This document shows positions 14,609 to 41,861 of a stretch of 64,000 bases of DNA, piece after piece. Below the pieces are notes generated by a model that saw only the letters and a list, made by a program, of their open reading frames with translations, was not told the DNA's origin and ran no database searches. Both the position numbers and the translations under genes were made by a program. The stretch comes from Acanthacorydalis orientalis (taxonomy: Eukaryota > Arthropoda > Insecta > Megaloptera > Corydalidae), in NCBI GenBank assembly GCA_034766995.1, contig CM068313.1:27567825-27631824 (forward strand). The letters are read 5' to 3'. Position 1 is the stretch's first letter, and every line of letters begins with the position of its first letter.

Positions 14609-14626
14609 CATACGTACATACATACA
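14559..14626. repeat. TA then CATA microsatellite
   Basis: A TA run of about 46 bases is followed by CATA units with one CGTA variant. Confidence 0.95.
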
Positions 14627-14733
14627 CACGCACTTAATTTTAAGTGTTATGACTATTGAGAATTTAATTAATTTAATTCTTAATTATTCAAATAAAATTA
14701 GTAATAAAGTTAAAATATATATTTTATAACGTC

Positions 14734-14825
14734 TTAACCCTTAGCTGCCACACTTATCTGGTATAAAATAGCTGCCACATGCCACACTGGGGTCATATTG
14801 ACCCACAGTGGCAGCTAAGGGTTAA
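14734..14825. mobile_element. Short TTAA-bounded hairpin element (piggyBac-like MITE)
   Basis: The left end TTAACCCTTAGCTGCCAC is repeated exactly as its reverse complement at 14808-14825. The 92-bp unit has an inner near-palindrome around GGGGTCATATTGACCC and a second GCTGCCACA copy. TTAA at each outer edge fits the TTAA target of piggyBac elements, whose ends often start CCCTT and carry GGGGTCA-TGACCC motifs. It has no coding capacity. Confidence 0.7.
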
Positions 14826-14999
14826 ATATGCAATAACTTCATTATTTTTTAGTAGTAGTATATGATCGTTACATTTACGTTACAAAAATGTGTACGTAAA
14901 AAAATTTATTATAATTATTGTTTTTAAATTAAATGTACACAAATAGTGTTGTAAAATCACTAAGGTCTCCTTAAACAGCCCCATGTATTTATTATTTCA

Positions 15000-15260
15000 T
15001 GCATGCTATATTCAGGTACCTGATTCGAGTTGCCGGTACGAGTGATTTCAAATAGTCTCTGGATTTTATCTTGACTACTTAAAACTAGTCTCCAGTCATT
15101 CATTATACCTACCGACTGCCTTACGTTCGACCACGTTTCTCTATTCTCAATTACGCTTTCTCATCTTTTTTTGACACATACGTCGACTATTCCATTATCT
15201 TTTACGATATTACCCAAAGTATTGGGAGCTTATCGTCTTAACTAATGTTGGGGCAATTAG
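15000..15260. other. GC-richer island, no recognisable gene
   Basis: This stretch has more C and G than its neighbours (for example GGTACCTGATTCGAGTTGCC) and no frame of note on either strand. It may be regulatory or an old relic. Confidence 0.15.
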
Positions 15261-15645
15261 ACAGCTCTTAAATTTTCGAGATAGTTTGATTTTTAAGTGC
15301 TGGCCAATGTAACGAATTCGGTAGTAGTGTGTGTATAATTTTTTCAGTAGATATAGTGAATAAATTAGCTTTTTTTACATTTTAGACATTTGATTTTAAT
15401 GAGTGTGCTCGTTTATGTGGGCCGTGATATTTATCTTTACTTGGGGACGTGTCTTTCAATGTCTAATTTCGATGTCTTCTCATTAATATTATAGAAACAG
15501 AATGTTCAATTCATACAATTTCTTTTTAGCTTTTATCGCTATTGTAAAATAAACGCGTATATGTGATGTTTGTTTAAAAATATCTTTACTGATTTACTCT
15601 CCAAAAACATAACTATTATTTGTGTGTCTATTTGTTTGTTTATTA

Positions 15646-15662
15646 ACACACGCACACACACA

Positions 15663-15730
<68 letters not shown>
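15646..15730. repeat. CA then TA microsatellite
   Basis: A CA run passes into two TA runs split by CATACA. Confidence 0.95.
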
Positions 15731-15732
<2 letters not shown>

Positions 15733-16034
15733 AATATATACACACTTGTATGAGTATGTATAATATTTATCCATTGATTTTGTCAGTAAATATATTTATT
15801 TCCTCTAATAATATTTTAATAGAAAACCTACTTAAAAATTATTAGAATCATAAAAATTTGAACAGTATTTTTCAATTAACAAAAATGTTTTATATTTATT
15901 AATGATGCAGACAATCATCCGTGTCTAATTGTGATTACAATTTCCAATTTAAATGTTTATAAAACCATCATGTAACTTATTTAAATATATACATAAAGAT
16001 GAACGGTTGTTCTAGGAACTGATCTTGTATTTGA

Positions 16035-16038
<4 letters not shown>

Positions 16039-16084
<46 letters not shown>

Positions 16085-16100
16085 AGAAATATATATATGT

Positions 16101-16140
<40 letters not shown>

Positions 16141-16142
16141 AC

Positions 16143-16199
<57 letters not shown>

Positions 16200-16203
16200 C
16201 ATG
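16039..16203. repeat. Long compound TA / TATG array
   Basis: About 165 bases of TA are broken by GTATGTATGTATAGAAA and several GTATACATATAT blocks. Most open frames here are only Ile/Tyr strings. Confidence 0.95.
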
Positions 16204-16745
16204 AATACACATATATCAATGAATTATAATTGGAAATATATATTTATATATGTATTTATGAATATTCTTTATCATATAAATTACTGTGCATACTTATTTA
16301 AATACAAAAAAAAAACCGGTCGTTTATTTCAATTGTCTCTTCATTTAATCTCAACTCCTTATATGCGTTAAGGAAATTCAGTTTAATAAAATAATTATAT
16401 AGCATTTATACATCTGCCTATCACTGCTGTACTAATCTAATTAAATATCTACATGTAGCCAGATATAATTTTTATTTTTGTCATACAAATGATTATTATG
16501 TTCTTGTAAGTTTTAATTATTTTAAGAATTATTATATTTTCCATTGCAAAATTTTATACACACACTTATTGTATTGTATTAATGTTACATTTTCTAGGGA
16601 AAGTTATTTATATTAAATGATATTTATTACAAATTTAATAAAATAAAAAAATCATTTTAAAATTTTTGTAGATATAATAAATATGAGTATTTTTATTTTG
16701 AAGACAGATTAACGAATAAATAAAATGAAAATTAATTCCTCAATG

Positions 16746-16751
16746 ATATAT

Positions 16752-16813
<62 letters not shown>
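16746..16813. repeat. CA then TA microsatellite
   Basis: An AC run followed by TA, joined directly to the perfect palindrome at 16814. Confidence 0.95.
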
Positions 16814-16815
<2 letters not shown>

Positions 16816-16859
16816 CAAAATATTTGTCTATATATATATATATAGACAAATATTTTGTT
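16814..16859. repeat. Perfect 46-bp palindrome
   Basis: AACAAAATATTTGTCTATAT on the left is mirrored base for base on the other strand through a TA centre, with no unpaired loop. It directly follows the CA/TA microsatellite at 16746-16813. It can form a cruciform and may be a fold-back duplication of the microsatellite flank. Confidence 0.95.
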
Positions 16860-17485
16860 TAAAAGATATTTAATACGCTATTATTAAAAGATATAAACAT
16901 GTTTAAAATATAATTTACATATTTTAAAATATTATCTAACGCTAAATAATTTTAAAATTAATATTAAATTAAAAAAAATATTCCAATTCAAGAGCATTGA
17001 TCGACCTGTACTTTTCAAGATCAAAATGGTACGTGTATTAAACAATAACTTATAAACACACTATAAAAAACTAAAACACCACAAGTATTATGTCTTCGAG
17101 ACTGACAACAGAATTGGACACTGACCAGATGTCAAAGAATATATTAACTCCCACTGAAGTGGAAGTCTTCAGTCAAGTTGCTAGTTAAGTGTGCCCATTA
17201 CGTTTTAAATCACAACGTCTGTGTGATATTCAAAATGTCTCAACTGCTGTCATATTCAGATAACGGTCATTAGTACTAACTCAAGACTTGTTTTATATAT
17301 TAGATAGTAGAAGAATTGTCACTTTATCATAATTGTGATTGAAAGTGTTTTTTGCCCTCGTAAAGGGATGAGGACTTTTTTCTTGTATACATGATTACCT
17401 GTTAAAAATGTAATTAGTCATATTATTTTAATGTATCTGAAGAGAAATACTTCATGTTGTTCATTAATAACACGTACACACATTC

Positions 17486-17489
17486 ATAT

Positions 17490-17538
<49 letters not shown>
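17486..17538. repeat. TA microsatellite
   Basis: A TA run of about 45 bases with one CATG interruption near its left end. Confidence 0.95.
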
Positions 17539-17542
<4 letters not shown>

Positions 17543-18592
17543 CATATACGTGGTGTTGTTTTACACGTTTGTATCATTACAGTATTTTACTAGACGTGCT
17601 CATGTGCATATGTAGATTATGTGTATATTTGTACAAAGAGCGCGTTTTTTTAAATTTTGCAGACAAAGAAGATAGACTTTTATCTCCAAAAACATTATGT
17701 TTTTTTATAAAGAATTTTTATCTTAACTAGTATAATAAACATCATATTTTCACTAATGGTCTAAATATATGACTAGACCTTGCTTACTTTATTCATGCTC
17801 ATTTTTATTCATAAATTACAATTTAGATACATGTTTATTTTTATCTGTATTTCAAGATAGTGTGTTTTTATATTTTTATATATTTTTTAATCAATTTTTT
17901 GAAATATCTATCTTCTTTAAATGTCACGTTTATTTTTGCATTTGAAAAAAAAACTAACTGTGTCATATAATTTATTCATTTATTTATTAAATAAAATTAA
18001 AAATTTACGCATGAGTTCTTTTTTCCAACAAATTGACCACAATACTAAAATATAGACAAAAAATAGTAAAAATAAACATTAACATTAAATTGAATTATTA
18101 GTTGTAGAAATAATGTATGTAATTTAATTTATTTTGTATTCTATAAAATTTATTTCCTTTAAACAAAATAATAAACTTTAAAGGTTTATAAGATCACTTA
18201 ATGGTTTAAGAATTAAAAACGATCGTTCAAAAAAATAAATAAAAATATGTCTAGATGAAAACGAAACGGTCGTATACAAATTATTGACAAGAATAAGAAA
18301 TATATAAAATCTTAATCACAATACAAAAAATATTAAGTCATTATAAAAAAAATATTTCAAGTTACTGTTATTACTTATTTGAGTGTAAAATATTTACTAA
18401 AAATAATTATAGATACATTAGATCACAATCTATTCGTATACAAAAAAAATATCACGAAATAGATTTTGGGTAAATTTTTTCATCAGATTTTTTCAAAATC
18501 TCAATAAATACCACTATAAACAATTCAAAATTATTAATAATAAATCCATTTGTTATTTTTTGTTATAACAAGGACTAGTTTTTGAAATATAT

Positions 18593-18598
<6 letters not shown>

Positions 18599-18648
<50 letters not shown>

Positions 18649-18657
18649 ACATATATA
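18599..18657. repeat. TA microsatellite
   Basis: A TA run ending in GTATACATATATATG, about 110 bases before the exon-a acceptor. Confidence 0.95.
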
Positions 18658-18770
18658 TGTTTATCACAATCTCTGTTTTAAATGTTTACCATTTTGAAAA
18701 TGAATCAGAAGATTCTATTATTTAAAGTGTTGATTTTAAATTTTGTAATAATAATTATTTTTTGTTCCAG

Positions 18771-33886
<15,116 letters not shown>

Positions 33887-33888
33887 AC

Positions 33889-33928
<40 letters not shown>

Positions 33929-33953
33929 GTCTCGTAGCTGAACAGTCAAAAGT

Positions 33954-33959
33954 AATAAA
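33954..33959 (+). promoter_or_regulatory. Poly(A) signal AATAAA after the final exon
   Basis: AATAAA lies 68 bases after the stop codon, just past a TA microsatellite at 33890-33925. It is the first such hexamer after the stop and so a plausible 3' end signal. Hexamers of this kind are common in AT-rich DNA, so the assignment rests on position. Confidence 0.45.
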
Positions 33960-34097
33960 CTTAAAGTTCCTTGAAGTGATAATTTGACTGTAATGTGTGT
34001 TTTCGAGCGAACAAAAAACAATTTATCAAGTGAATCAACAGATATGTGAATATAACATTTTTGTTTGCATTTATAATGAAGTTTGATGTCAAAAACT

Positions 34098-34142
<45 letters not shown>

Positions 34143-36269
34143 CATAATTAAATATATTAATCATTATCGTTAATATAGCCAAAGTAAATATATCAAACAA
34201 ATGACCGCAAATGACAAATTTGTAAATTAAAAAATGAGTGTTTGAATTTTGAATAATGTTTTAAATTTATAATAACTTTATTTGAGAAAATTTTACAGAG
34301 GTATTTAAAAGTGATATTATATTTACTGAATAATATAAGCAAAATATATAGACTGAAATTTTTACCATATAAAATTATTGCAAATAATTGTTACAATTAT
34401 TTCATATGTTAAAATACACACGCTCTAGTAAAATGACTGAAATAAAGGATGTTCTCAAAAGTAAGTTACTGGAAATGCCAATTATATTTATTATGTAAAT
34501 TATTATCATCTCAGTATGTAATGGTGTTATTTAGAACTTAATTATAATAAATATGTAGTTGCAACTATTATCATTAACGTAATCAGTAAACTTGATGTGA
34601 GCTATAAAGCAGTCATCATTTGAGTATTCCTGATATTTAGTCGTTAATATTACATATGGATGATTTTTTTTAAGCTTGTGATAAATTTCTAATTCAACAT
34701 TGTCTATAAATTGAAATATTTTCCTGTGAATACTATTATTCTGCGAATTAGAATTCTACCTCTCTGGCAAATCAATAAAAAGTTCTAGAATAAATTATAA
34801 TTCAAATCTATTTTTGGTTATAGAGGATTCATTTTTCTGTAAGAATTGTGTAAATCCAAAAATTATTTTTTGGTGCTTTTTTAAATTCAATCGTAATTTT
34901 AGTTATGAAGATAGACGTAATTAAAGGTGTATGTTTGAAAAGGAATGAAGCATTATATTGAAACAAAAAAATTATGAAAATACAAATGTTTTTATTATGT
35001 AATGAATATTCTAAATTAATTTTTCACATACATTTTCTAAAATCATAACAACACATATTTGTTTTATATTTCGATGACATACACATTTCTATTATTATGT
35101 GATATATTGATTTAATAATTCTTTTATGTTATTTGCGGTAATTCAGTAATTCAGTAATACAAATCAATTAAAGTAGTACACAATAATCTATTACATTTAT
35201 CGATACTTTTTTCTATTTTTTTAAAAAAAAATAAATTATTAATATTATATTAAATGAGATATATAAATGCTTATTGTTAAATTTTTGTGTATATGATTAC
35301 ATTTTTTGTGTATAATTTTACTTTTTTAATTTATATATAATTAAATTATTATAAATGTTTTATTAAGAAAACAGTAGTTGAAACAAATTTTCTAATTTGT
35401 TTTTAATTTATTTATTGCAATATAATGATTTTTTATTGAAATGCCTTAGAGAGTAGAAATGTGAATGGGATTTCATAAAATAAATTATAAATTATTTACT
35501 TTATGAAATAATATTCAAAGACTTACGTTTATAGATTATGATAATCAATGTTCATATATGATGGATATGATAAATGCATGTAAATATTGTGTTTAATTTG
35601 TATATAAATATATATAAATTATTTTATAATAAAAAAATCTTTTTATTTATTCAGGAAAATTTTTTTAGTGAATATTTACACACCTTTTTCAGATACAATT
35701 GGAAGGTAAATATGTTTAAATTTTAATTATTATTATTTTTTATTTTTTCTCTCAAGAAAATTTTATTTATATTACTTACTATAAATGTACTATAAAATAA
35801 TAATAGAGTGAATATTTATCTCAACTAGCAAATTTAATTAAAGATCTATTGAAAAGGGAGGTTAAATATACCCGGTATTTGAAATGCTTTGGCTAAGTTC
35901 AATATAATTTAATAATAAATAAATTATACTGAACTGTTGTTCTGATCATAAAATGATTCTATAAATGAAATTATACTTACACAATAGAGTTCAAAGGAAA
36001 TATATATATAATACGCTGTTAGATAACATTTCAATAATTTCGAATGTATTTCAGGTTACTGTAATTAGTTTTATTCTGTTATTCATCTATTCATTGTCCA
36101 TTTTTACGTTTCTTTCTAATAGCAGTATTGTAAATGTGAATTGGTGCAGCAAATCTATGCAGACCTTCTGTATTGTCAAACTGCTTATATTTATTGATTT
36201 AATGATAAGTGTATTTTATTTAAGAACGACCTATGCAGACCCTATTTTGAATATACTATAGAGAAACAA
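33960..36269. other. AT-rich 3' flank, no gene seen
   Basis: A TA locus is at 34100-34139. The frame at 35965-36261 is hydrophobic and AT-biased without a recognisable domain. Confidence 0.55.
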
Positions 36270-36334
36270 ATATTTTTTACCGATACTTTTGTAGACAGCG
36301 CGAGAGACATGAAATTCGTATCGTATACACTTAC

Positions 36335-36410
36335 CAGAGCTACGATTGATGAAATTTATATTGGATGCACTGGCCAGCTTAGTTTTTAGAGTAATTTTTA
36401 TTTCTAATCT
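36335..36410 (-). other. Candidate minus-strand exon (weak)
   Basis: On the minus strand a frame reading ITLKTKLASASNINFINRSS runs into TCTG before a consensus GTAAGTG donor at 36334. The surrounding block (36270-36480) is GC-richer than its neighbours. No convincing acceptor or partner exon was found. Confidence 0.15.
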
Positions 36411-36807
36411 GAATATTCGGGTCTTAACAAGTATTATTTATAGAAATATTGTGTTCGAGTTAGATACTCGACACTTGCAAAATAATATCAATAAAGATTT
36501 TGATCGAATTCAATGAGTTTGAGTTTGATCGAGTACAATGTTATGAAATGAAACTCTAAGAGTACTTAATCAAGAATATTTATGTTTTTACCCACTCTAT
36601 CAGTGAAGTGGAAGTAGTGACATGCGATTTGTATTAATGCCTAGGCATGCCATTTTACAAACATTTTTTTCATACTTAGTACATTTACTTTTTATCATTA
36701 TAATTATTCCAAAGAAAAGAAACAGCTTATTTGACAATAGTAGGATTGTTATCTGAGTACTTTGGAATCCATACAGAAAATAACATGGAATTGGAATCCA
36801 TCCATCC

Positions 36808-36809
<2 letters not shown>

Positions 36810-36864
<55 letters not shown>
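36810..36864. repeat. TA microsatellite
   Basis: A pure TA run of 55 bases after CCATCCATCC. Confidence 0.95.
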
Positions 36865-36868
<4 letters not shown>

Positions 36869-37255
36869 ATAATAATACTTCTGGGATGGATTCATACTAC
36901 GAATTCATATTCAATTATAAAAAATCGTACTTAAACAAATTTAAAAAGAGCAGCACATATCAAATTAAACATTTTAGATTCGATAGCCCAAATAAAATTA
37001 GAAGAACTCTGATGGAAAAATTCATAGTAAAGAAAAAATTCACAACTTGCAACTTGTACATTTAATTCATTTTCGAGATATCCAGAACGATTATATTTAA
37101 TCAAAGAATATCTTCTTTATTTTCGAATAAAAAACTTAAGCATGTATTTAAAATGAAATTATAAAATTGTAAAAACCTTATGATTATCTGTGCAATATTT
37201 CATATAGATATTTGTATTTAGAATTAATACATGCTGAATCCACATCCTATTTTAG

Positions 37256-37972
37256 TTAAGGGGACCCGGTGGTCTAGAATTTTCGAAAAATCGATTTTTT
37301 TTTCGAAAGTATAGTATCTTAAAAATATACTGTTAAAATTTGATGACGAAATTCAGAGTATTTCAGGATCTACAGCCCATTAGAAGGTCAGGTAGGTAGA
37401 AGAATAAGTGGAGCAGTTGAAACTTTAAACGCATTTATCTCGAAACTACTTTTTTTCGTCTTGCGGGGGCCAGAAAAAAAAAACTACTTGACCGATTTGT
37501 CTGAAATTTTAATATGTTATTCTGAATAGTTCTACAATAAATATTTTACGGAACTAATAGTTTCCGTAAAATATTTATATTTTTTTTATTAACAAAACAT
37601 TCAAAAATACTGGTCGTTTTCAAACTTGTACTTTTGACTACGCGCCATTTTGTCAAATTTTTTTTTATTCTACTTCCTGCGATAGCTATATTTATACTAA
37701 TTAAAAATTCGTCAATTGTTTTATTTCAGATCAGAGGGAGAGATAAATCATCATTCACCACGCAATTCCATTTTTTTAGAGAGGGAGACTTCAGCATCAT
37801 TTTTCTAATTAAAAAAAAAAAATTTTTTTGTCTTCATTTTCATTTTTGTGTAGTTTATTAGTAATAAAATAAGTGTAAAAAAATTTGAAAGCATTATTCC
37901 TTACCCTCATATAGAAAAAAAATTTTTAAAATAGCTTAAATTTTAGGCCGCTAGACCACCGGGTCCCCTTAA
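37256..37972. mobile_element. 717-bp nonautonomous element with perfect 22-bp inverted ends and TTAA borders
   Basis: The left end starts TTAAGGGGACCCGGTGGTCT at 37256-37277, and its exact reverse complement is at 37951-37972. TTAA at both edges fits a piggyBac-type target duplication, although the sequence past TTAA (GGGGACC) is not the usual CCC start, so the superfamily is uncertain. The inside carries a 17-bp hairpin (37537-37553 with 37562-37578) and no transposase. The frame at 37634-37861 shows no known domain. The ends are identical, so insertion is probably fairly recent. Confidence 0.8.
37537..37578. repeat. 17-bp hairpin inside the 717-bp element
   Basis: ATAAATATTTTACGGAA and its exact reverse complement are separated by eight bases (CTAATAGT). 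Confidence 0.9.
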
Positions 37973-38235
37973 AGCTTATAAGACTATATTAAGGAGAGAA
38001 ATAATGATAAACTATTTATTTCTCGGATTGAAATTGTTACGATTGAATTTTCTATAACAGACAGCTGTAGTTACAATTTTCACGGGAATTTAAAAATGCA
38101 AGGAAATACCATTCTTAAATTCCCTTATAATAAGTTAATAAAAAACTACTAAATGAAATAACCAAATATTTAAAAATTAAAGATATCAAAATGTTGAACA
38201 TTAGTTAATAATATATTTTTTTTTGTAATATCTTA

Positions 38236-38238
<3 letters not shown>

Positions 38239-38297
<59 letters not shown>

Positions 38298-38302
38298 ATA
38301 TA
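38239..38302. repeat. TA then GT microsatellite
   Basis: About 41 bases of TA then about 18 of GT. Confidence 0.95.
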
Positions 38303-39116
38303 TGCCTTATTTACATAAATATTAGTTATAACAGTAAAACAAACGTTTTCAATTTGTGAATACAATTAAATTTTATAGACCTAAAGTTATATCATTACTT
38401 ATTTTTTATGTTTACTTTAGCTACTATTAATATTTAAGTCACCGACAACCAAACGTAATGATTAACTCATATGAATACTTTTCAGCGTTAATTAAAATGA
38501 ATTTATTATGTTCTGGATATATATGTTTGTTAGTTACATAAAAAACAGGTGAATTGATAATAGCTCTTTTTATAACGCTCACATACTTTATTTGTTTTTG
38601 TAACATAAATAATTAAATATAAAATCGTACGAAGAATAAATTTTCTATTTATGGGCTTGAAAAATGAGTTTGTAAGTAATTAAAAGTTTGAAACTATGAT
38701 GATTAAAGTTGCTTGCGCCGATGTTTCTTTAGACAATAGAAACTTTTTTAATAATGCGTTGAAGTACTTTCTGTTATTAATTTTATCTGTGTTTTAGAAT
38801 GCACAAATGCGTCTATGTTATTGAATTTAAAACTAATATAGTAGAGAAAAGCAATTGTTTTCAACTACTTTATTAGATTTGTTGTGTATGAAATTTCGCA
38901 TAGCTATAAAAATAAATTGTATTTAAGATGGTTGAACAATACAGCTAGATCTATATATTTTAAGAATCGTATCATATACATTTTCAAACTTTTTGGTAAT
39001 AATATATCTGACAGACAATTTAATTAATTTTGAATTGTAATTAATACTAAGATTTTTTATTGAAAACAGTAAATGTAATTGTTTTATAAATGTAATGTAT
39101 TTTCAAAATAATATGT

Positions 39117-39183
<67 letters not shown>

Positions 39184-39187
39184 TATA
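39117..39187. repeat. TA then CA microsatellite
   Basis: A TA run of about 54 bases then an AC run. Confidence 0.95.
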
Positions 39188-40056
39188 AATGATGTCTCGA
39201 TTGATAATCCTTTATTAAAATTGTTTAGTAATAAACTTTGATTTCTAATCCTCATATTAGTTAAAATAAATATAGCACGTACTTCCTGAAATATGTAATA
39301 ATTATTTCCTTTTAAATAAACAGATCTTATATAAAATGTCGGTATGGAATCATTGAGCAAATTCAATATAAAATTAAATAATAATATAAATTAAAATAAA
39401 AGTAGTTAAAGATTAAAAGAACAACTATATATATTAGCACATCCATTCTAATTGAATATAACTCATTTTTTTAATATCTTGGATTTATAATTATGTAATA
39501 CAACGATTATATTATCTTTTGTTAAAATTTCAGATTATTTCAGTATTTAATTTTAATGGTGCTTATAGATGATAAAGATACATTATTCATCTATAGTTTC
39601 ATGTCACCTCATCTCACCATTCTTAAATTATGTATTTATTTATATATTTGTTGATGTTATAAAATTATAAATACTTTTATATTTTTTAAAATAAAAAAAA
39701 TATAAATTAGAAATTAAATTTTAGCTCAAATATTATTACATACATTAAATTCATTTTTTTATGTATAACCTAAGATGTAATAATTAGAAATTATTTTTTT
39801 TAAATTAATTTATTTAATTTCATCCTCATTAAACAAGATTTACATAATATATTTATACTGTACTGTATATATATATATATATATAAAAGTTATATCAGTA
39901 ATTATATTATATCTGGACACTAATTTAAAATTTAATAATATTTCTGAAAGGGAATTATCTCACTTAGTTATTTAATACTGTGATGGTACTGAACCGTAAA
40001 AAGTATATTCTTGAATTACATAAAATAAATTTTCTAACATTTTGTCATTTTATCGT

Positions 40057-40302
40057 ATGAATATAGCATTAATTGTCACGTATCCTCAAAATAAAAAAAA
40101 AATGTTTTACCTTATACAAACAGCTATATTCATTATGGTCTTATTGATATTCTATCAGTTGTTCATTTTATGTTCTCGAACGAACCGTAAGCAATTCACA
40201 CATAATAGTACCGGTAAGATGATAGTCGGATACACTTTTAAGGACTACTTACAAGGAACATTAAGTTTAATAGGTTTAGACTCTCGTGACTGGTTTCAAT
40301 AA
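40057..40302 (+). CDS. Possible small membrane protein (81 aa), unrecognised
   Basis: ATG at 40057 opens 81 residues to TAA. A hydrophobic helix (FYLIQTAIFIMVLLIFYQLF, about residues 17-36) follows a KKK stretch. A polar tail follows (SRTNRKQFTHNSTGKM... to ...GLDSRDWFQ) with one NST sequon, and its codons are less AT-biased. The shape is that of a small type II membrane protein. No family is recognised, no homologue could be checked, and a frame of this length can arise by chance. Confidence 0.25.
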   Translation: MNIALIVTYPQNKKKMFYLIQTAIFIMVLLIFYQLFILCSRTNRKQFTHNSTGKMIVGYTFKDYLQGTLSLIGLDSRDWFQ

Positions 40303-40491
40303 GGACGAAAATACGTCGAATCGGCCATTTCGTGCTATAATATAACACCAAATGGCGGCTCGAGATATATAGATCGAGATGTATTAATAGTATTTTTTAC
40401 CGTTATGATACAATATTATGATAGGGTAGATAGGTTAACGTAACGAGATGTATCACAGGTGTGATTTCTTTATTGAATTAATATAAATGTC

Positions 40492-40493
<2 letters not shown>

Positions 40494-40540
<47 letters not shown>
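40494..40540. repeat. TA microsatellite
   Basis: A TA run of about 46 bases followed by CATACAT. Confidence 0.95.
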
Positions 40541-40544
<4 letters not shown>

Positions 40545-41158
40545 CATTACAAATATGTGAATCCAATGAAAATAAATTATCCTTAAATTATTGCCAATAA
40601 AAGTTTAACTTATAAGTACAGATATCTTTGAAAAGAACCTTGAAGTATCTTCATAGTTTCAGCTTACGTTTGAAATTTATAGATCTACATCAAAATTCTA
40701 CATGAAAATTAAAGTTTTATGTAAGTATTTATGAGTTATACTAAATACTCTATAGGTACGTACATTAAAATGTATTTAATTAAGATCTCATGTGGATTTA
40801 ATTTTTTTATAGATAGAATATCAGCTAACTCATACATTACACCAGTACGAATTAACGTTTGTGTTTTTATTGATGCTTGAATATATTTTATGACCACGTG
40901 TGTTTTTTAATTATACATTTAAATTAAAAGAACTTGTGACGACCAATTACTACATATTTAATTCGCTTCATTGAGACAACTTCAATATTCTGTTCATATT
41001 TTTAAGTCGATTTTAGGGTAGTAAGTGAAATATAAGAAATAATATTACATTTAAATTAAATATTCTCTACATCTTGTTTTAAACACTACTTAGACGTCAT
41101 TTAAATCATAAAATTAAAATGAAATTGTAGGTTTTCTTAACAACATATATACTCGTAC

Positions 41159-41174
41159 TTATATATCTATATAA

Positions 41175-41224
<50 letters not shown>

Positions 41225-41280
41225 TTATATACATATATATATATATATATATAGTTATATATATATATATATATAATATT

Positions 41281-41353
<73 letters not shown>

Positions 41354-41380
41354 AGAGAGAGAGAGAGAAAGATAGAGAGA
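41159..41380. repeat. Largest TA array (about 220 bp) ending in GA
   Basis: Several TA runs are separated by AAGTATAT, ATACTTATATAC, AGTTA and AATATTTA blocks, then about 28 bases of GA. Matching AAGTATATAT and ATATATACTT blocks make it partly self-complementary. Confidence 0.95.
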
Positions 41381-41491
41381 TTGAGTTAGGCAAGAGTAAA
41401 ATAAATACGTTTTACTGTATATTGAATGACATTTCAAGGGATAGGTATAGTGGTTTGAGATAATTTAATTTTTCCAATAACATGGTATAGC

Positions 41492-41495
<4 letters not shown>

Positions 41496-41541
<46 letters not shown>
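41496..41541. repeat. TA microsatellite
   Basis: A pure TA run of about 45 bases next to the GC-richer island at 41640. Confidence 0.95.
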
Positions 41542-41545
<4 letters not shown>

Positions 41546-41732
41546 TTTTTCATCGGTACAATGATTGGCATATATTTTTTTTGTTAATATTTTTTTTAAA
41601 AATGGAAATATCTTATTATTTAATGTCTGTATCGTTTCATGCTACCGCTTATTTACCAATGCGAACGTGCTGAGGCTGCTAGCACAGTTCGAGTCTATTT
41701 AACCGTAACAGAATTAGACGAGTAATTTAATA

Positions 41733-41861
41733 ATGGAGCAAAGTTATACGTGGAATTGCTGCCGGCGCGTACAATTACATAAGAAGATGGGGAACTCTGT
41801 AACGTCAAGTGAGCGAGTGGAGGACCTTGCCTTGCCTTTGACTAGTGTTTCAGTCAATTAA
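41733..41861 (+). CDS. Possible small protein (42 aa) in a GC-rich island
   Basis: ATG at 41733 reads MEQSYTWNCCRRVQLHKKMG and on to ...TSVSVN before TAA. The island (41640-41960) is the clearest composition jump outside the known gene (GAACGTGCTGAGGCTGCTAG, CTGCCGGCGCG, CCCTCGCGCG). It could be a first exon, promoter or enhancer instead. No family is recognised. Confidence 0.2.
   Translation: MEQSYTWNCCRRVQLHKKMGNSVTSSERVEDLALPLTSVSVN

Larger units (their letters stand above)
13091..18770. other. AT-rich sequence before the first visible exon
   Basis: Probably an intron or the 5' flank of the membrane-protein gene. It holds the TTAA hairpin at 14734, TA arrays at 13340, 13848-13881, 14559, 15646, 16039, 16746 and 17486, and a small GC-richer patch at 17090-17250 (CCCACTGAAGTGGAAGTC). 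All frames over 60 residues here are Ile/Tyr strings over TA arrays. Confidence 0.6.
37973..41639. other. AT-rich sequence with one possible small frame
   Basis: Apart from the 81-residue frame at 40057, it holds only TA loci at 38239, 39117, 39866-39885, 40494, 41159 and 41496. Confidence 0.55.

Noticed and set aside
15977..16219. Long minus-strand frames over TA arrays (also at 15539, 20802, 21801, 23766, 25673, 31593, 33839, 36731, 39103, 41255, 42756 and 60793)
   Set aside because: They are Ile/Tyr strings produced by TA repeats, which have no stop codon in some phases. There is no real coding signal.
35693..35705. 13-base microexon between TTTTTCAG and GTAAAT
   Set aside because: Both sites look good, but such pairs are expected by chance in T-rich sequence and no gene is known there.
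37634..37861. 75-residue frame within the 717-bp element as a transposase
   Set aside because: It is hydrophobic and low in complexity, with no catalytic or DNA-binding motif.
41640..41760. tRNA-like GTTCGAGTC near 41690
   Set aside because: No acceptor, D or anticodon stems can be formed around it.
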